From Undaria pinnatifida (Eukaryota; Sar; Phaeophyceae; Laminariales; Alariaceae): a stretch of DNA of 64,000 nucleotides. How positions within the stretch are numbered: position 1 is the stretch's first letter; the number at the start of each line of letters is the position of its first letter. Positions 23,285 through 35,814 of the stretch are shown piece after piece. The translations under genes and the position numbers were made by a program. Under the pieces are notes generated by a model. That model was given only the letters and a program-made list of their open reading frames with translations, made no database searches and had not been told where the DNA came from. The stretch lies in assembly GCA_012845835.1 (NCBI GenBank), contig JABAKD010000028.1, forward strand, positions 6,744,296 through 6,808,295. Reading direction: 5' to 3'.

Positions 23285-24545
23285 GGGGAAGACAGTCGCG
23301 GTCCCTCTATATAGTGCAGGGCGGTGCCTTGCCAGACGACGACAACCGCACTAAAGTGGGACCCCGCACTATCCCGGGACTGATTCTACGATAGCCCCCC
23401 CAAAAAAACAGCGATTTTCTTCAACGAACGTTTCATGGCTGCTCGATACAAGTATACTATTGAAAACATACTAGATATCCATACATTTTCTTGTGTGTGC
23501 AAAGGTCTATCGATCGGTGACGTCGGCGTGTCGAGGGACACCGTATTTCAGGAGTTACGATCGGGAACTGGTTTTTGAAACCGGCGATTTTCGTTAAAAG
23601 AAAAGTCGGGGGGGACTACCGTAGTAAGACTCCCGGGGGATGGTGCAGTACAGCAGTAGCATTATGTAGGACGAGCTGATACGATAGAGGTATTAAGGTA
23701 TACCTTTTTTTGGCGAAAATGTTTTCTGAAATACGGGGCTCCTCAACCTACCAATACTATCGTACTAATACTATCGTCGGAAAAAAAAAAAAAAAAAAAA
23801 TGGGCCATTTTTTTCGCATGATTCTCGTCGTGTCTGTCCCTAGGCCATGGGATTTGTCATCCGGTGTAGCAGTTTGATTTTTCTCCATAAAAAACAGTTT
23901 TCGGGAGAGGTCTTAAGCCCCCGAAACTTGAGCGGGGTAGTGTCAGAAAAATACTGGTGCACCTCTATCGTAGCACGCGTCGGCAAGCGATTCTGACAGC
24001 ACTAAACTGGGACACCGCACTACACCGCGCATTACTGCGGGATCACGACTTTGTAGCAAAAATTACCGCGGGACAATTTTAGCCGCACAACAGTCGCAGT
24101 CGTCCATCGTCAGTGCGGTGCCTTGCCAGACGATGAAAACGGCGCTCAAGTGGACACCCGCACTATCCCGGCTGGGGGATGGTGCAGCACAGTAGCACTT
24201 TATGTAAGACGGGCAAGGTCGTGGCAAGCGATTCTGACCACGCACTACACTGGGGCATCGCACTAAAGGGTACCGCATGACCGCGGGACCACGGCTGTAA
24301 TGAAACAAATTGCGGGACAATATTAGCCGCACAGTCGTCATCGTCCATCGGCAGTGCGGTGCCGGACGACGACTTCCGCACTAAAGTGGGACCCCCGCGC
24401 TATCCCGGCTGGGGTATGGTACAGTACAGGAGCACTCTATAGGACGCGCAAGGTCGTGACAACCGACTATCGCCGCACTAAACGGGGACACCGCAATCTA
24501 AAGGGCACTCCATTACCGCGGAACCATGGCTGCAGTAAAGGCTCA
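23285..24545 (+). repeat. Tandem ~240-bp repeat, first unit split by two MITEs
   Basis: Units begin near 23285, 24090 and 24325 with GTGCGGTGCC and share CGCACTATCCCGG, GCAAGCGATTCTGAC and ATTACCGCGGGA. In unit 1 a family 1 MITE (23379-23631) sits inside CGCACTATCCCGGG, and a family 2 MITE (about 23670-23982) sits between GTAGGACGAG and GGCAAGCGATTC. Units 2 and 3 lack both and serve as empty sites. Confidence 0.8.
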
Positions 24546-25639
24546 AAGCTGAACACACTTTCCAGAGTAGCGTGACCTCTATTAAAAGGCGTTGGTGGGT
24601 CTCGAGGCAAAAGGGCGTGCATCTGCTACCAGCGCCATCCCCCCATCCCGTACATTCAGGCAGAAGAAGAACGCCACCGTAGGCACGCTGAAGAGTTAGG
24701 TCTGCCCCCACCGCTGTTAACTAGATGGATTCGAATCACGAAACTTTATTATATACTGGTTCACTTCGGTACCAGGAAGCCGGCGGGCGAGACCAACCTC
24801 CACCAAAAAAAAGTCGCGTCTCCCAGCCGCCCGCCGCCTCCACACCACCTCAAAAAGTTACCGAATCGACGCAAGGAATCTGCGTCGCCAAGAATTTGCA
24901 AATACAACCTCTCCATACTTCTATCTCCCCACAACTCCCAAGTAAAACAAAAAAAAAAATCGCCGCACCGTACCGCGTTCCCGCGAATACCCCCCCCTTC
25001 CACATACGGATAAAATCGCGCTCGATACCCCGTAGACAGACGCCCCCTCCAGCAGTCTCCGATTATTTTCGCGATAACGTACAAACCCCCCCCGCAAAAA
25101 GGACGGAAACAATGGCATTACTGCCGCTGTAGCTCGGCCGCGACATCAAAGCAGCCCCCCCCACCGACCCACCCACCCACCCATTTACCAGATGGAACAA
25201 AAAATCACTCTCAAGTACAACGCCTCGATACCTACAGCGCGCCCATTTTCCCGTCGCTACCATACCCCCGCCGCAAAAACAAACAATTTCTCCACCGTTA
25301 CCAACACCACATCAGCACCGCCACCATGCCCTCACGAAACCCCTGCAAGTGTCCGCAAAGGGTGCCCCCGTAGCCCAGTGCCCATCCGCGCGCCTGCCGC
25401 GCCACCACCACCACACCACCAACGCCCCTCGAAAACGCCTCCGTGACCCAGCGCCCTCGCGCGCCCACCTGCCCCCCTACCGCGCCACCATGACCATACC
25501 ACCACCGCCATCATCCCCCCTTATAACCCCTTGAAGCGCAAAGGGGGGGCGCGCCCGTGGCCCTTCGCACCCATCCGCCCCCCAACCGCACTACCAACCA
25601 CCGCCACCACCACCGCCACCAACTCCCGTCGAAACCCCT
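24546..25639. other. C-rich intergenic stretch
   Basis: Dominated by CCACC/CCGCC-type low complexity on the plus strand. It lies just beyond the stop codon of the Mpv17-like gene at 25640 and probably includes its 3' untranslated region. No other gene recognised. Confidence 0.4.
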
Positions 25640-27635
25640 TTAACGGCCCGCAGATGGAGGCGCCCCTGTAGCCCGGCGACCTTTAGCGCCCATCTTTTCC
25701 CCCACCGCGCCAGCGGCACCTCTCGCCCAACGCGCCGCAAGCGGCACGGCGCGCTGTCCCAGTGATAGCGAGTCATCGGTGAGGTCGGTTGAAGAGATGA
25801 CGGCTAGCAGAGCCAACCCGCCGAGGTCGCCGGCGAGCGGTCGCCAGTGCTTCGGGAGAAGCCAGAAGCCGAGTATGTGGAAAGGTGGCCACATCTGCGC
25901 GTTTCGTTTGTCGTTTTTGTTTCGGTTATTGTTGTTGTGGTTGGTGTTGATGGTGGTGGCGCTGTTGGTGGTGTTGGTGGTGTTGGTGGTGTTGTGGTGC
26001 TTATTGCTTGTTGTTGATTGTTGTTGTTGGGGCTGTAGGTGTTGTTGTGGTTGATGTTGTTGTTAGTGCTGATGTCTGTGATGGTGGTGGTTGTGTTGGT
26101 GTTGCGGGTGTTACGTATTTTTAATAATTTTCCCCAAGTACGTCAGCTGTTACGTTCGACAAATTTAGGGTCGATACTCATCTTTGCGAGCTGCGTCATA
26201 CGCCGGCCGCTCGCTTCAACACACGTACTATCCTTCGAATGTGTATGACTCCTATGTATCTTGCCAGAATGAACATCAGCCATCAAAAACCTATCAATAC
26301 CAATGGTAGCTAACACACGTACTACTTTGAACAGCAACCTAAACATAAACGGAAAGAGATAAAAAGATACAGCCGAACCGCATAATTTGCACCACCGCCA
26401 AAAAAGAAGGGGGAGGGGGGGGGGGGGCTCATTGAGCTCGGTGAAGCCGGAAAACTGAGGCCGGAGATCTGAAGCCGAAAATATCCCATTATTGTCTGTG
26501 CCTTCCTGCAGCGCACATCGTTGACGACGACACTTACACACCAGTACGACTTCCTAGCGAGCGCTACCCCATCCTGTACCGTTATGAGCGTAAATATAAG
26601 GACCGTTGGGGAACCGATTATACTCGGAAACCGGTCCTTCCTTCGGTTTCGAGTGGTATGCCTCGCCGCCCTACCAGAAGAGCTGCTCTGATCACAAGGG
26701 CAAAACACAATATAAACAGTACGTCATTATGGACGATATATATTGATCCCTCTTGTTCAAACCCCGGCCCCCACGCCCTTAAAAATCCCGCCCTCTCCCC
26801 GCCGGTTATACGACTTACAGGATACAGTTGATAAATTGATGCATTTCCTTCCATAGCTGTCAGATTTTGTCCCCCTTAAAAACGGGTTTTATAGTTTCCG
26901 CGCATAGACTGACTAACATCACCCTGTTGACTCTGGTACAAGCTACACTGTAGTTCCAAGGGGAGTCGCCGACCTATAATCCTTGACGAGGACACACACC
27001 CAGTAGTAAGCGCGATCGGAGTATCACACACAGCTTGCAAAGACGAGTTTCGACAAAATTTCGATCTCACAGCTGGAGTGTATTTGTATTCTTATAATAT
27101 TGCAGGGTGTGTGCACAGACCTCTCAGCTAGATCCACCGAATATTTTACCTCGCAGCCCTATGTGGCGGAAGTACAGCCTGCTGCCTCAAGAATGGAAAA
27201 CATGAAAAGAAAACGTTAAAAAACACACACAACGAGTGCAGGATGGTCCAGGGTGTGCACAGATGGTTCCCCGCTCACCTCAAAATCTCGGATCGAGCAA
27301 ATCTTCAGTTGCCGCCCCCACTCCCCCCAGTTGAATGGAGCCTGTCCATGGGAAACACACACACGAAAAAAAGCGGGCAAGTGGTCGGTCCGCTGCAACT
27401 AAACTAAGCTTGGCATAGCTGGTGCTAGGAGCTCGCGCAGGAGGTAATTGGTAACTGTGATAACCTTGTGTGCGTTCGTGGTCGGGGCCCGTTTTAGGAA
27501 CTGAAAAGAGGTCTCTATTTTTTGGCGCGGACAAAGTTACAAGCTCGCATTCGCTTATGTAAGCGTATTGTTTGTTCAGAGTCGGCCCTTGCCGGCGTGC
27601 AACAACCACAACAACAACAACAACAGCAACAGCAA

Positions 27636-27667
<32 letters not shown>

Positions 27668-27765
27668 ACAAACAACAACAACCACAACAACCACAACCAC
27701 AACAAACAACAACAACAACCACAACAACCACAACAACCACAACAACCACAACAACCACAACAACC

Positions 27766-27832
<67 letters not shown>

Positions 27833-29152
27833 AAACCACCACAACCACAAAAAAAGAAAAGTTTTTTGAGCCGAACACACCTTGATTCCATAACGCAACA
27901 ATCGCGCGCCAGCGAGGAACATTCCGTTCGCGAAAGGGCCATAGATGGCGCTGGCAGCGAGGGCCTTCACAAAGGCCGCGGGTAGAGTCATAGCATCATT
28001 AACCTGATCCACCACGTTATACCAGCGCGGGGTAAAAACGCCGTCTGTGTGCGGCGGGGCGGGGGAGAGAGCATTAAGGAAGCCGGGGGGGGGGGGGGGG
28101 GGGGGGCGGGGGCGGGGCAGGGGGGGGTCTACCGTAGGTGCGCGTGCGAAAGGGTCGGGAGGGGGAAGTCGGGGGGGGGGGGGGGGGGGGTTCATAGCGG
28201 TAGTGTTAACACCATTGACCCTCGCACTCCTACCATGCCGGGATGGGGTACGTCGGGTTGTCACCAACCAGGCAGACATCACGCGCACCAGGCAGACATC
28301 GCTTCAGGAAGACCGCCGAGGGCAAAAGCTCCTACGGGTTCAGCTGACCGAGCAACAGCAATGACAAAAAGAAAAATACTCAAGAGTAGGCTATTTTTTA
28401 GTTGGCGGGTCCATACCATACTGCCGTGTTACAATACAGCAGGGTGTCCGATTTAAGAGAAAACAAGAGAAAACGGACTTAACGCCTTTTAAACTGGAAA
28501 CCTGTTTTGGGTAAAATTACTTGAAGTTAATATAGGAGGATTTTGCGGTTCTAAAGGGGGCAAGAGCAGTCGAATCGGCTTCGTCACGCCTTGTGACGTC
28601 CATACTAAAGCTTACCTAGTACATGACTCCCCATCTAAGAAAAGAGCGGGACGGAACCAAAAGCGGCGACACTGGCTTTTCCGAGGGGCTCTTAAATCCG
28701 GTATCCCACTGTATACGGCAAAAAAAAGCCCAACTCGCAGAATTCCAAGTAGTTCTTAGTTTCTTAGCGTCCCAGAAAGGGGACGAGTGGAGTTGCAACT
28801 GAGGCAAAAAAAATACTTACCTATGAGCATGCTCAGTATGCCAGCGTGCATCATGCGCTTCATCTCGAACCGCTGCCCGGGGTTCCACCTTCTCTCGAGA
28901 CGTTGCGCGATCGTGTCGCCGACAACGCCAAGCGCGGTCGCCTGAAAATGCAAGAGGACAAAAAACGAAATGGGGACAGCAACGCCGAGGGGGTTTCCAT
29001 CACACGCCCTCGCTTTACGATGATGAGGACGATAGCGCGGTGGGGTGGGGTTCTAGTACGCGCACTCACGACACACAGGCACAGACCCACCACGAAAAGA
29101 GTGATGCCCAAGCCGCCAAGTAACGAAGCTATCTCACGAAGACTCGGCGGTA
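25640..29152 (-). CDS. Mpv17/PMP22 family membrane protein (first exon missing)
   Basis: Five minus-strand exons join in phase: 29152-29070, 28941-28821, 28044-27881, 27341-27279 and 25894-25640 (stop). Donors GTGAGT, GTAAGT, GTGTGT, GTGAGC; all acceptors AG. Joined, they give the family order: a hydrophobic segment (SLLGGLGITLFVVGL), ATALGVVGDTIAQRLE with the GD-x-x-x-Q signature, RWYNVVDQVNDAMTLP (the WY..LD region), a membrane segment YGPFANGMFLAG, then WPPFHILGFWLLPKHWRPL, the C-terminal W-P..Q-x-N-F..P-x-x-R block. Relatives are small four-helix proteins of mitochondrial inner, peroxisomal or plastid membranes. Oddities: Phe/Leu replace the usual Asn-Phe, and there is a ~45-residue Ala/Arg-rich C-terminal extension. 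The start exon, likely with a targeting peptide, was not found upstream of 29152. The family call is secure; the compartment is unknown. Confidence 0.9.
25915..26200. repeat. GTT-rich microsatellite and ~75-bp repeat inside an intron
   Basis: About 25915-26110 is a degenerate TGG/TTG triplet tract. About 26130-26200 is a plus copy of the ~75-bp dispersed repeat (CGTCAGCTGTTACGTTCGAC). Both lie in the last intron of the Mpv17-like gene. Confidence 0.6.
27599..27850 (+). repeat. (AAC)n microsatellite in an intron
   Basis: About 250 bp of AAC triplets with AGC, ACC and AAA variants, in the intron between exons 27881 and 27341 of the Mpv17-like gene. All six frames are open and give poly-Gln, poly-Asn, poly-Thr, poly-Cys, poly-Leu or poly-Val. 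None is taken as coding. Confidence 0.85.
28070..28305 (+). mobile_element. C-tailed retroposon-like repeat, short copy in an intron
   Basis: After two poly-G runs (about 28086-28106 and 28171-28190) comes CATTGACCCTCGCACTCC, CATGCCGGGATGG and CACCAACCAGGCAGACAT, the terminal ~105 bp of the family, truncated there. It lies inside the intron 28045-28820. Confidence 0.6.
28479..28560 (+). mobile_element. TTAA mini-MITE, copy
   Basis: TTAACGCCTTTTAAACTGG to GGTTCTAAAGGGGG, with the family core ACTTGAAGTTAATATAGG. About 78 bp long, flanked on the left by TTAA; the right TTAA has decayed to CAAG. Intronic. Confidence 0.65.
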
Positions 29153-29265
29153 CTGGAGTCACAGGGAAGGGTATGTAGATGTAGACAGCAGTGTGGTGTT
29201 GTCATGCTTACGTGTGGTGACGGTTATTCAATACCAGGACTATGGTTTCGGATTGATGATTATAA

Positions 29266-29600
29266 CGATGATGATCCTGGCGACGATGATGCTGGCGATG
29301 ATGATGCTGGCGATGATGATGGTGATGATGATTGCAACGGCGATGATGATGCTATGATGGTGATATTGATGCACAAAACTATGATTTTTAGCAACATCAA
29401 TATCGCGATGACGATGATGGTGATGAGGATTACGACGGCGATGATGATGCTATGATGGTGATATTGATGCACAAAACTATGATTTTGAGCAACATCAACA
29501 TCTCGATGATGACGGTGATGACGATTACGACGGCGATGATGATGCTATGACGGTGATATTGATGCACAAAACTATGATTTTGAGCAACATCAATATCGTT
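29266..29600 (+). repeat. Three ~96-bp tandem units rich in GATGAT
   Basis: The unit CTATGATGGTGATATTGATG, then CACAAAACTATGATTTT, then GCAACATCAATATC recurs at about 29351, 29449 and 29543 (the last with CTATGACGG), separated by GAT-rich spacers. Frames across it are Asp- or Ile/Ser-rich and probably not coding. Confidence 0.75.
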
Positions 29601-32600
29601 TTGCCCTCCGATAAAGAGCATACGATACTTATCGAGAGCCGACATTGGGAGGGGTTGGGCTTCGCCAAACCACCTGTTGTCGAGATGGATGGATACATCT
29701 GACGCCTGTTGCGGTATGTGTATGATTTGTTTTTTCTTCTGAATCTCGTCACGCGGGCAGCTCTTAAGGGAGCCCATCAGACATTCTACATACACCACGT
29801 ATAAAAAACAGAACTTTTGTTTAAAAAAAATAAATAACCCGTCGTTGGTTCAAATCACTCGCCGGAAGAACCAACGAGCAGCTTTCTTGTTGAGACAACA
29901 CGAAGGGCCTTGCTACAGAATAAAGCACAATCAACGACATCCTGACAGCGACCCGCTTTAAACAACAACAACCATCGCGGCCCCTCAAGGGATCTAAACG
30001 GCCGCATGACCCAAGCGTGATCGTCACTGAAGTCCTCAGGCTTGTTTCTGGTCTGCGTGTCGACAAATCATGCCTCGCAGTATATTTTTTTGCGACGGTA
30101 CGATCGCAAGGTCTCCTCGGGCCAGGTACCTCGCTGGGGGCCGAGGGGATTCCCTCGTTTGTGTGCGGGTCGCCCAGTGAGCGAACGTGGGATACGTGTC
30201 CCCGTAGCTGATGGGCCACAGAGCAACTTGTATTTGCGGGAGTCGCACGAAATACGGTGTGGGCGGATCATTTGATGCCCGCCGTACGGGTCTCTTTGTC
30301 CTTGCTGAAAGGAGCGGCGCAATAGCGGGGAGGACAAGGACGCGCGACCTTCAGGCCGAGCAACGCCTTCTCCACTGCAAAGCTTTAGGGCACACCTCTC
30401 GAAGCACATTTCACGCAACCTCCCCGGAAACACAGCGCTCGGTGTGTCGATTTGAACTCATGCGATGTGCGTCCTCACAGAGGGCCCGTTTCCCGTTTGA
30501 CTGGCGCACGTCAATTCGGCCGAAATTTCCCGCTTTTCGAGGGAATGTTTAAACTATGCTCATAGATAACGCTCTCGAGGGAAGGGTGGCTGATGACGTG
30601 CTTGGCTTTCAGGAAAGACTACCAATCGTCGGTGCACTCTTAAAACTCCCGCAAGCGAAAATTTCGTTACCGCGAAGGTGTTTTTCGTTTTGTTTCTTGT
30701 GTTTTTTCGCTGTTGTGCACATCCGAATATGCCAATTTCAGCAGCTATTATACTACGATGTTTGGCCCGCAACAAATGTTTTTTGTCGGCGATTTTCGCG
30801 GATGATAAGACACAAAAAAAAAACAGGAGGTTAAAAATATCACGTATTTATGAGGGGGTCGGTCTAATAATGACCAACCCCTTAGCCCCGCAACAACAGC
30901 GAATTTGAAAGAAAAAAAAATGGGAATTCAACGCGACGAACAATCCGTTGGTCAAAGTGCACATTAATAAACAAAAAATAGTGCCAACTACGCGTTGTAT
31001 TATTCCAACAACATTGAGGTGCTTCCCAGCTGAGGACAGTTAACACTTTGGCCCAGAAGCGCTATTAATACTACGCCTCTCAATCTTAGCACGGGTCATC
31101 CACGGATGAATCGATATCAATGGATGGATCGTTGGAAAGGTACAAAGACGAGCTGCCCTTAAACAGGGCGACCAACCGTACGCATCGCCACACCCACATC
31201 GGGTTCTGTTCTATTCATAGACGGTAAATCTAAATATGAGTGAAACGTCTACCGACGGGGACAATCGGCGACGTCCCTCGAGGGTCCCTCCCCCCTTCCG
31301 CAAAAACTCATTAAGGCCGCCGGTGTGCAAGCCGCGGAGCAGACGCCACACGTGGACATTGCTTTTCACGTGAACGACGAGGACGCGCCAAAACCGGGGG
31401 AGGCACGCGTCAAAGGGGTATGCGGGATATAGCCTAGCCCATAGCTTTTCGTTTTTCGAGGAACTAGGATATCATCAGCTGTTTTTTCTGCACGGCGCCT
31501 GCACATGCAACACCGCGTGAAGCACCAATGCGGCGGACGGGTCGGGGCGGTCCGCTGGACACCCCTTCCGCGCCTTTCCATTACTAGATGACAAGCCTTG
31601 GCCTGCCAGGGTGACAGATATCCGCACGCACATTTCCGTGGGGCGTACGCCCCCGCCCTCGCCTAAACGAATTCCACTACTGATCTGCGATAACCGATCG
31701 CCACATCACCTCCTCAGAAACGCGGCGAAACCTAGAGGTGGACCATTTGTAGGGTTGATACATACTAAGAACAGTAACTACTAGTAAGTTAGCCGATGAG
31801 TTTTCAGTTGGCTAGGCATAGTAGCAGCGTATTGCAGTTAGTCGTGAGCGGCATTTTGCGGGGTGCTCGTCTCTTGGAACATGACATGCGCGCTGGTGAC
31901 TCGGCGTGTGGTGCCTATAAACAAGGACCAAAAACAGGGCAGTAAGTGGGCTTTTATTCCGCCACCCAAGTAAAAATTAACAACCCTATGATAGCAGGTG
32001 CCTGGTATAAAAAAACACATATATAAATGTATTTTTGTACGCACCCCTAGCGGTGTATACACGTCATGCACCCCTACGTAATATGCTCCTAGCAGTATAC
32101 CGATATACCTGGTACCAGGCCCCAACCCGACCAGAAGCCTAAGCCTCAATGCCTTTATAACTGGAAACCCTTTTGGGGGACAAAGTTACTTGGAGTTAGT
32201 ATAGGGAGGGATTTTGGGGCTCTAAAAGGGGTTAACCTAGCCCGAAAAATAGAAGGGGTGGGACCATGGTGTGCAAATAAAATGCAATACTTTGGGTAGG
32301 GGTGCATGGCTTCTTTACATCCCCAGGAGGTGCACAGAATTTTGGTCCAAGGTACTTGCTACAAGGCGCCACGTACTTGGTGACACATGCCGATCGTTCG
32401 GATCTGAGATCTGAACGGCTAAACGGCTGAACAGGTACAAGCACCTAACGCTAAACGACGGATGGTTGGATCGGAAGTGCGGCGCTATTGCCTAAAGATC
32501 TTCCATCAAGCACCCAGCACCTGCCCAGCAGCCCGCGAGTCCCAAGAACAATAGCAAAAGTTTGAAACGTTGACCATGCCGATGGTAATACGAAGCACTG

Positions 32601-32960
32601 GGGACGAAATAATATTCCAGTAATTTCAACGAATGAACCAAGTTGAGAACTCTCATGCACATATATACCAGGTGTTTTTATTTACTTATCTCATCCCATC
32701 TGTTTTTGTGCCCTTTTTCGCCCTCCCTAGATGCATAGCTCAAATCCAGGTCCCTAAGCAGGTTCTTCTCCCCCCTCCCCACTACGGTACGCGCCTTCAT
32801 TTTTATCGCAAGAAACCGTCTGCCCTTTCTTCCCCCGCCGGCTCAAATCGAATTTTATGAACCGAAACAATCGTCGAGTGATATACCGAATCACATCCCT
32901 GATATGACACTTACGCTATGCTAAGGCCAATTCGTATACGGTCGCATCCGTGCGTCGATA
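29601..32960. other. Intergenic stretch, no gene recognised
   Basis: Contains GTTGGTTCAAATCACTCG near 29850, which resembles a tRNA B box but has no cloverleaf around it, and a TTAA mini-MITE at about 32147-32232 (ACTGGAAACCCTTTTGGGGG, GTTAGTATAGGGAGGGATTT, then AAAAGGGGTTAA). Open frames of 60-130 codons overlap on both strands at 29.8-30.9 kb without recognisable content. Confidence 0.5.
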
Positions 32961-33650
32961 AGGGCCTTCGGCGACTGGAACAGTTTTCGATTGGGTTCTT
33001 CTGGGCCTCCTTCTTATGGCCAGTCGAGTCGACTTTATGGTGTTGTATTATTTTTTCCCGGAGGCGGTTGGTGTAAGGGAATACTGCTGTATGGCAGTCG
33101 AACGTCGGTTGGAAGCGTTGTGCTTCGTGCGTTCTCCGCGAGAAACGCGCACGCGCGACGAGTCCTCGACTGAGCGGGTTGGAGGCGTTGGGACCTGGCC
33201 CAAAGCCGCCAAAGCTACGTTGTTCGTCACGTCGCACTCAGCCGAGAGCCGCGAAAGATATTGCAAGCGTAGCTGTTGCTGGTGGAAAACTCACCGATAC
33301 CGCCTGCTGCTGCCATCTGCCATCGTGTGAGACACGCCGCTGGCGGGCTGGGACTACAAATGTGCCACGCTGACTTGCGGTAAAAAGTTGCAGCAGTGGC
33401 AGCAGCCAAGCCAGTGTGGGCGTTGTTGTACTAATCAATAGGATACTGCTGTGGTACCTGGTATTCCGCCAGTCGAAAACGACCGTCTTCGACTGGACTT
33501 TTTTTTCGACTGGATTCTTCTGGTCCATCTTCTTATCGTCAGTCGAGTCGATTTTATAGTTTTTGTGCTCTTCCTAGAGGCGGTTGGTGTGAGGGGGTAC
33601 TGCTGTATGGCAGTCGGGCGAGGCAATTTTTTACTGTCGGAGCATGCCGT
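32960..33650 (+). mobile_element. CGACTG-type element, two tandem partial copies
   Basis: About 32960-33425 and 33464-33650 match the full element at 40989-41746: GTCGAGTCGA, GAGGCGGTTGGTGT, TACTGCTGTATGGCAGTCG, AGCCGAGAGCCGC and CACGCTGACTTGCGG. The second copy stops soon after GGCAGTCG. Confidence 0.7.
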
Positions 33651-33779
33651 CGGAAACGTGTCGCACTATTTAACTCGCCATCGGTTTCGTGTCGCATTTG
33701 GTTTTACTTGATTAAGGTAGGGTTTCATACGCCTGGAACGCCAATAAAAAAGGAACAGGGAATACCATCGCTTTTAGAA

Positions 33780-34122
33780 CGAGGCAAGCCCGCCCCACCC
33801 GCAGCTCGCAGCAGTGTGCACGGAGCAGTAGTACCAGATGGAGGCAGCCAGCCGCCCCCGATGGCAACAAAGCTACCGCAGCAGCTACCGCAGCTGACGC
33901 AGCTGACGAGTATGACGATGGCTTGCAATGGACACCAGAGTTGGAAAGCGCGGTGACGTCAGCTGTGGCAGGTATAGAGAACAAAAGGTAGCAGCGACAT
34001 CAGCAGCAGCAGCAGAAGCAGCTAGTGACGCTGCCACACGAGAGCGCGAACATGTCATGGACGGTCTGAGAAAAACGCGGACACTAAATCCAACCAGGGA
34101 GGGCGATATCGGTGAGTTGTGA
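33780..34122 (+). other. Possible coding exon(s), unassigned
   Basis: One plus frame gives ADEYDDGLQWTPELESAVTS and stops at AACAAAAGGTAG. The next frame continues with AAAAEAASDAATREREHVMD and GLRKTRTLNPTREGDI, ending at a good donor-like CGGTGAGTTG (about 34107). The two read as one acidic-to-basic protein if an intron or frameshift lies near 33990. No family recognised and no further exon found, so this may be a relic. Confidence 0.25.
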
Positions 34123-34777
34123 GCTGGTTTTGTTTCGCTCTTGACACAGTCAGCAGCCATCTTGTGCCCATCTACAGCATCATGTAATATTTTTTGTCTT
34201 TGTTTGCCGAGTACAATGCAATCCTTGCTTGTGCTCGTATCCACGAACTGATTGGTGTGCCGTTGTTCATCGCTCGGGTAAAGGACACAGAGATTGAGTT
34301 GCGCCGCGCTTCGATCATAGCATAGCAGCAAAAGCTGCACGACGATCGTTCGATAGTATAGATCGCTGCAACAACAGCAGCAGTACTGGTATCAGGTGGA
34401 CATATAACCGCTGTTTTACAGCTGTACAGTACTGCCGTATATTTCGCTGTACCGGTGCTTCACACGGCGACGGTGCAGCGCGCGGAAGAGCGGTGCAGCG
34501 CACGGCAGAGCGGTGTAGCGCAACAGCACTACTATTACCGCCAAGAACCACACACTGCTGTATAGTACGAGGTAATTGGAAATGATGAGGCGCGACCTCA
34601 ACACCTGCAGTAGTTCAATCTGCAATGCTGGTGACCAGCTGCTGGGACTACTCTGTTGGTGACTACGGAAAACACTGATGTGAACTGAACAAACCAACAC
34701 GAACTAGCATCTACAGTACGCTGTTTGATATCTACGCTCTCTTTTCAAAGAAGAAAAAAAGAGTTGGCACCCGTTCT

Positions 34778-34803
34778 GTGTACCCGTAGCAGCAGCAGAA
34801 GCA

Positions 34804-34872
<69 letters not shown>

Positions 34873-35275
34873 GCAGAAGCAATGGTAGTAGTAGCGATGG
34901 TAACGGCAGCAGCAGGACACACGAGATCTGGGCCGGGTCAGCGTCGCTGTGCGTGCGTCTCGTCGATCAACCCCCTGAAAATGGCTACGCGCATTAGTAG
35001 TAGTTTCGTTTTGTTCAAACCAGCACGAGAAAGGCTCGATAGCATGTGTACCCGTAGCAGCAGAAGCAGCAGCAGCAGCAGCAGAAGCGGCAGAAGCAGA
35101 AGCAGAAGCAATAGTAGTAGCGGTAGTAACGGCAGCAGCAGGACACACGAGACCTGGGCTGGGTCAGCGTCGCTGTGCGTGCGTTTCGTTGATCAACCCC
35201 CTGAAAATGGCCACGCGCATCAGTAGCAGTTTCGTTTTTTTCCGGTTCAAACCAGCACGAGAAAGGCTCGATAGG
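34778..35275 (+). repeat. Tandem duplication, ~250-bp units with CAG tracts
   Basis: Two units each begin GTGTACCCGTAGCAGCAG, pass through a CAG/AGC tract, GGACACACGAGA-CTGGGC, GGGTCAGCGTCGCTGTGCGT, GATCAACCCCCTGAAAATGG and end with CACGAGAAAGGCTCGATAG. The CAG tract is longer in unit 1. Ser-rich and Cys-rich frames are by-products of the tract. Confidence 0.8.
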
Positions 35276-35814
35276 ATGTGTGCGTGCACAGAGCCAGACA
35301 GCAGTGGCATTGGTGCCGTGTACGTAGAGTGCGGTGGACAAACGTGGCCGATAAACATGTTGACTCACACATATACCCACAAACCGATACATTATTTCAA
35401 GGCAACCTACCCTCGTCTGCGATCCGATATTAAGAGGCTTTATTAGTTAGTTATGAAACAAAGAAAAAAAGACTCGCGCTTCGCGCTCGCGCGCCTCATT
35501 ATAAAATATTAGCAACTGTTGTCACAACTACCTGTGCAGGCAACATTAGTTTGTACTGCATCTCCGTCTCGTAAGAAATATTGCTGCCAAACGTCGATTG
35601 CCCATGTGTATTTCAGTGGTGTGGTGTTGTGGTCTTGCACACGATTTCGTTTATGTGCAGTGTTCAAATATTTATTTCATCGAGTTTTCCCGATCATCTC
35701 GTTATGTTGTCATGGTCCTGACTTCATCCTGTGTTCCCTGCTGTACGCTGTTTAAGTTGAAGGTTATTGGACCAGGAGCGAGGAAAGCTTCGCCACGTTG
35801 GCTCCGACCCCTTA

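Noticed and set aside
27515-28288. Long frames of poly-Gln, poly-Asn, poly-Leu, poly-Val or poly-Cys around 27.6-27.85 kb
   Set aside because: All six frames are open because the DNA is an (AAC)n microsatellite, and it lies in an intron of the Mpv17-like gene. Only 28044-27881 of the minus frame is a real exon.
29840-29885. B-box-like GGTTCAAATC suggesting a tRNA gene
   Set aside because: No matching A box or acceptor stem at proper distance on either strand.
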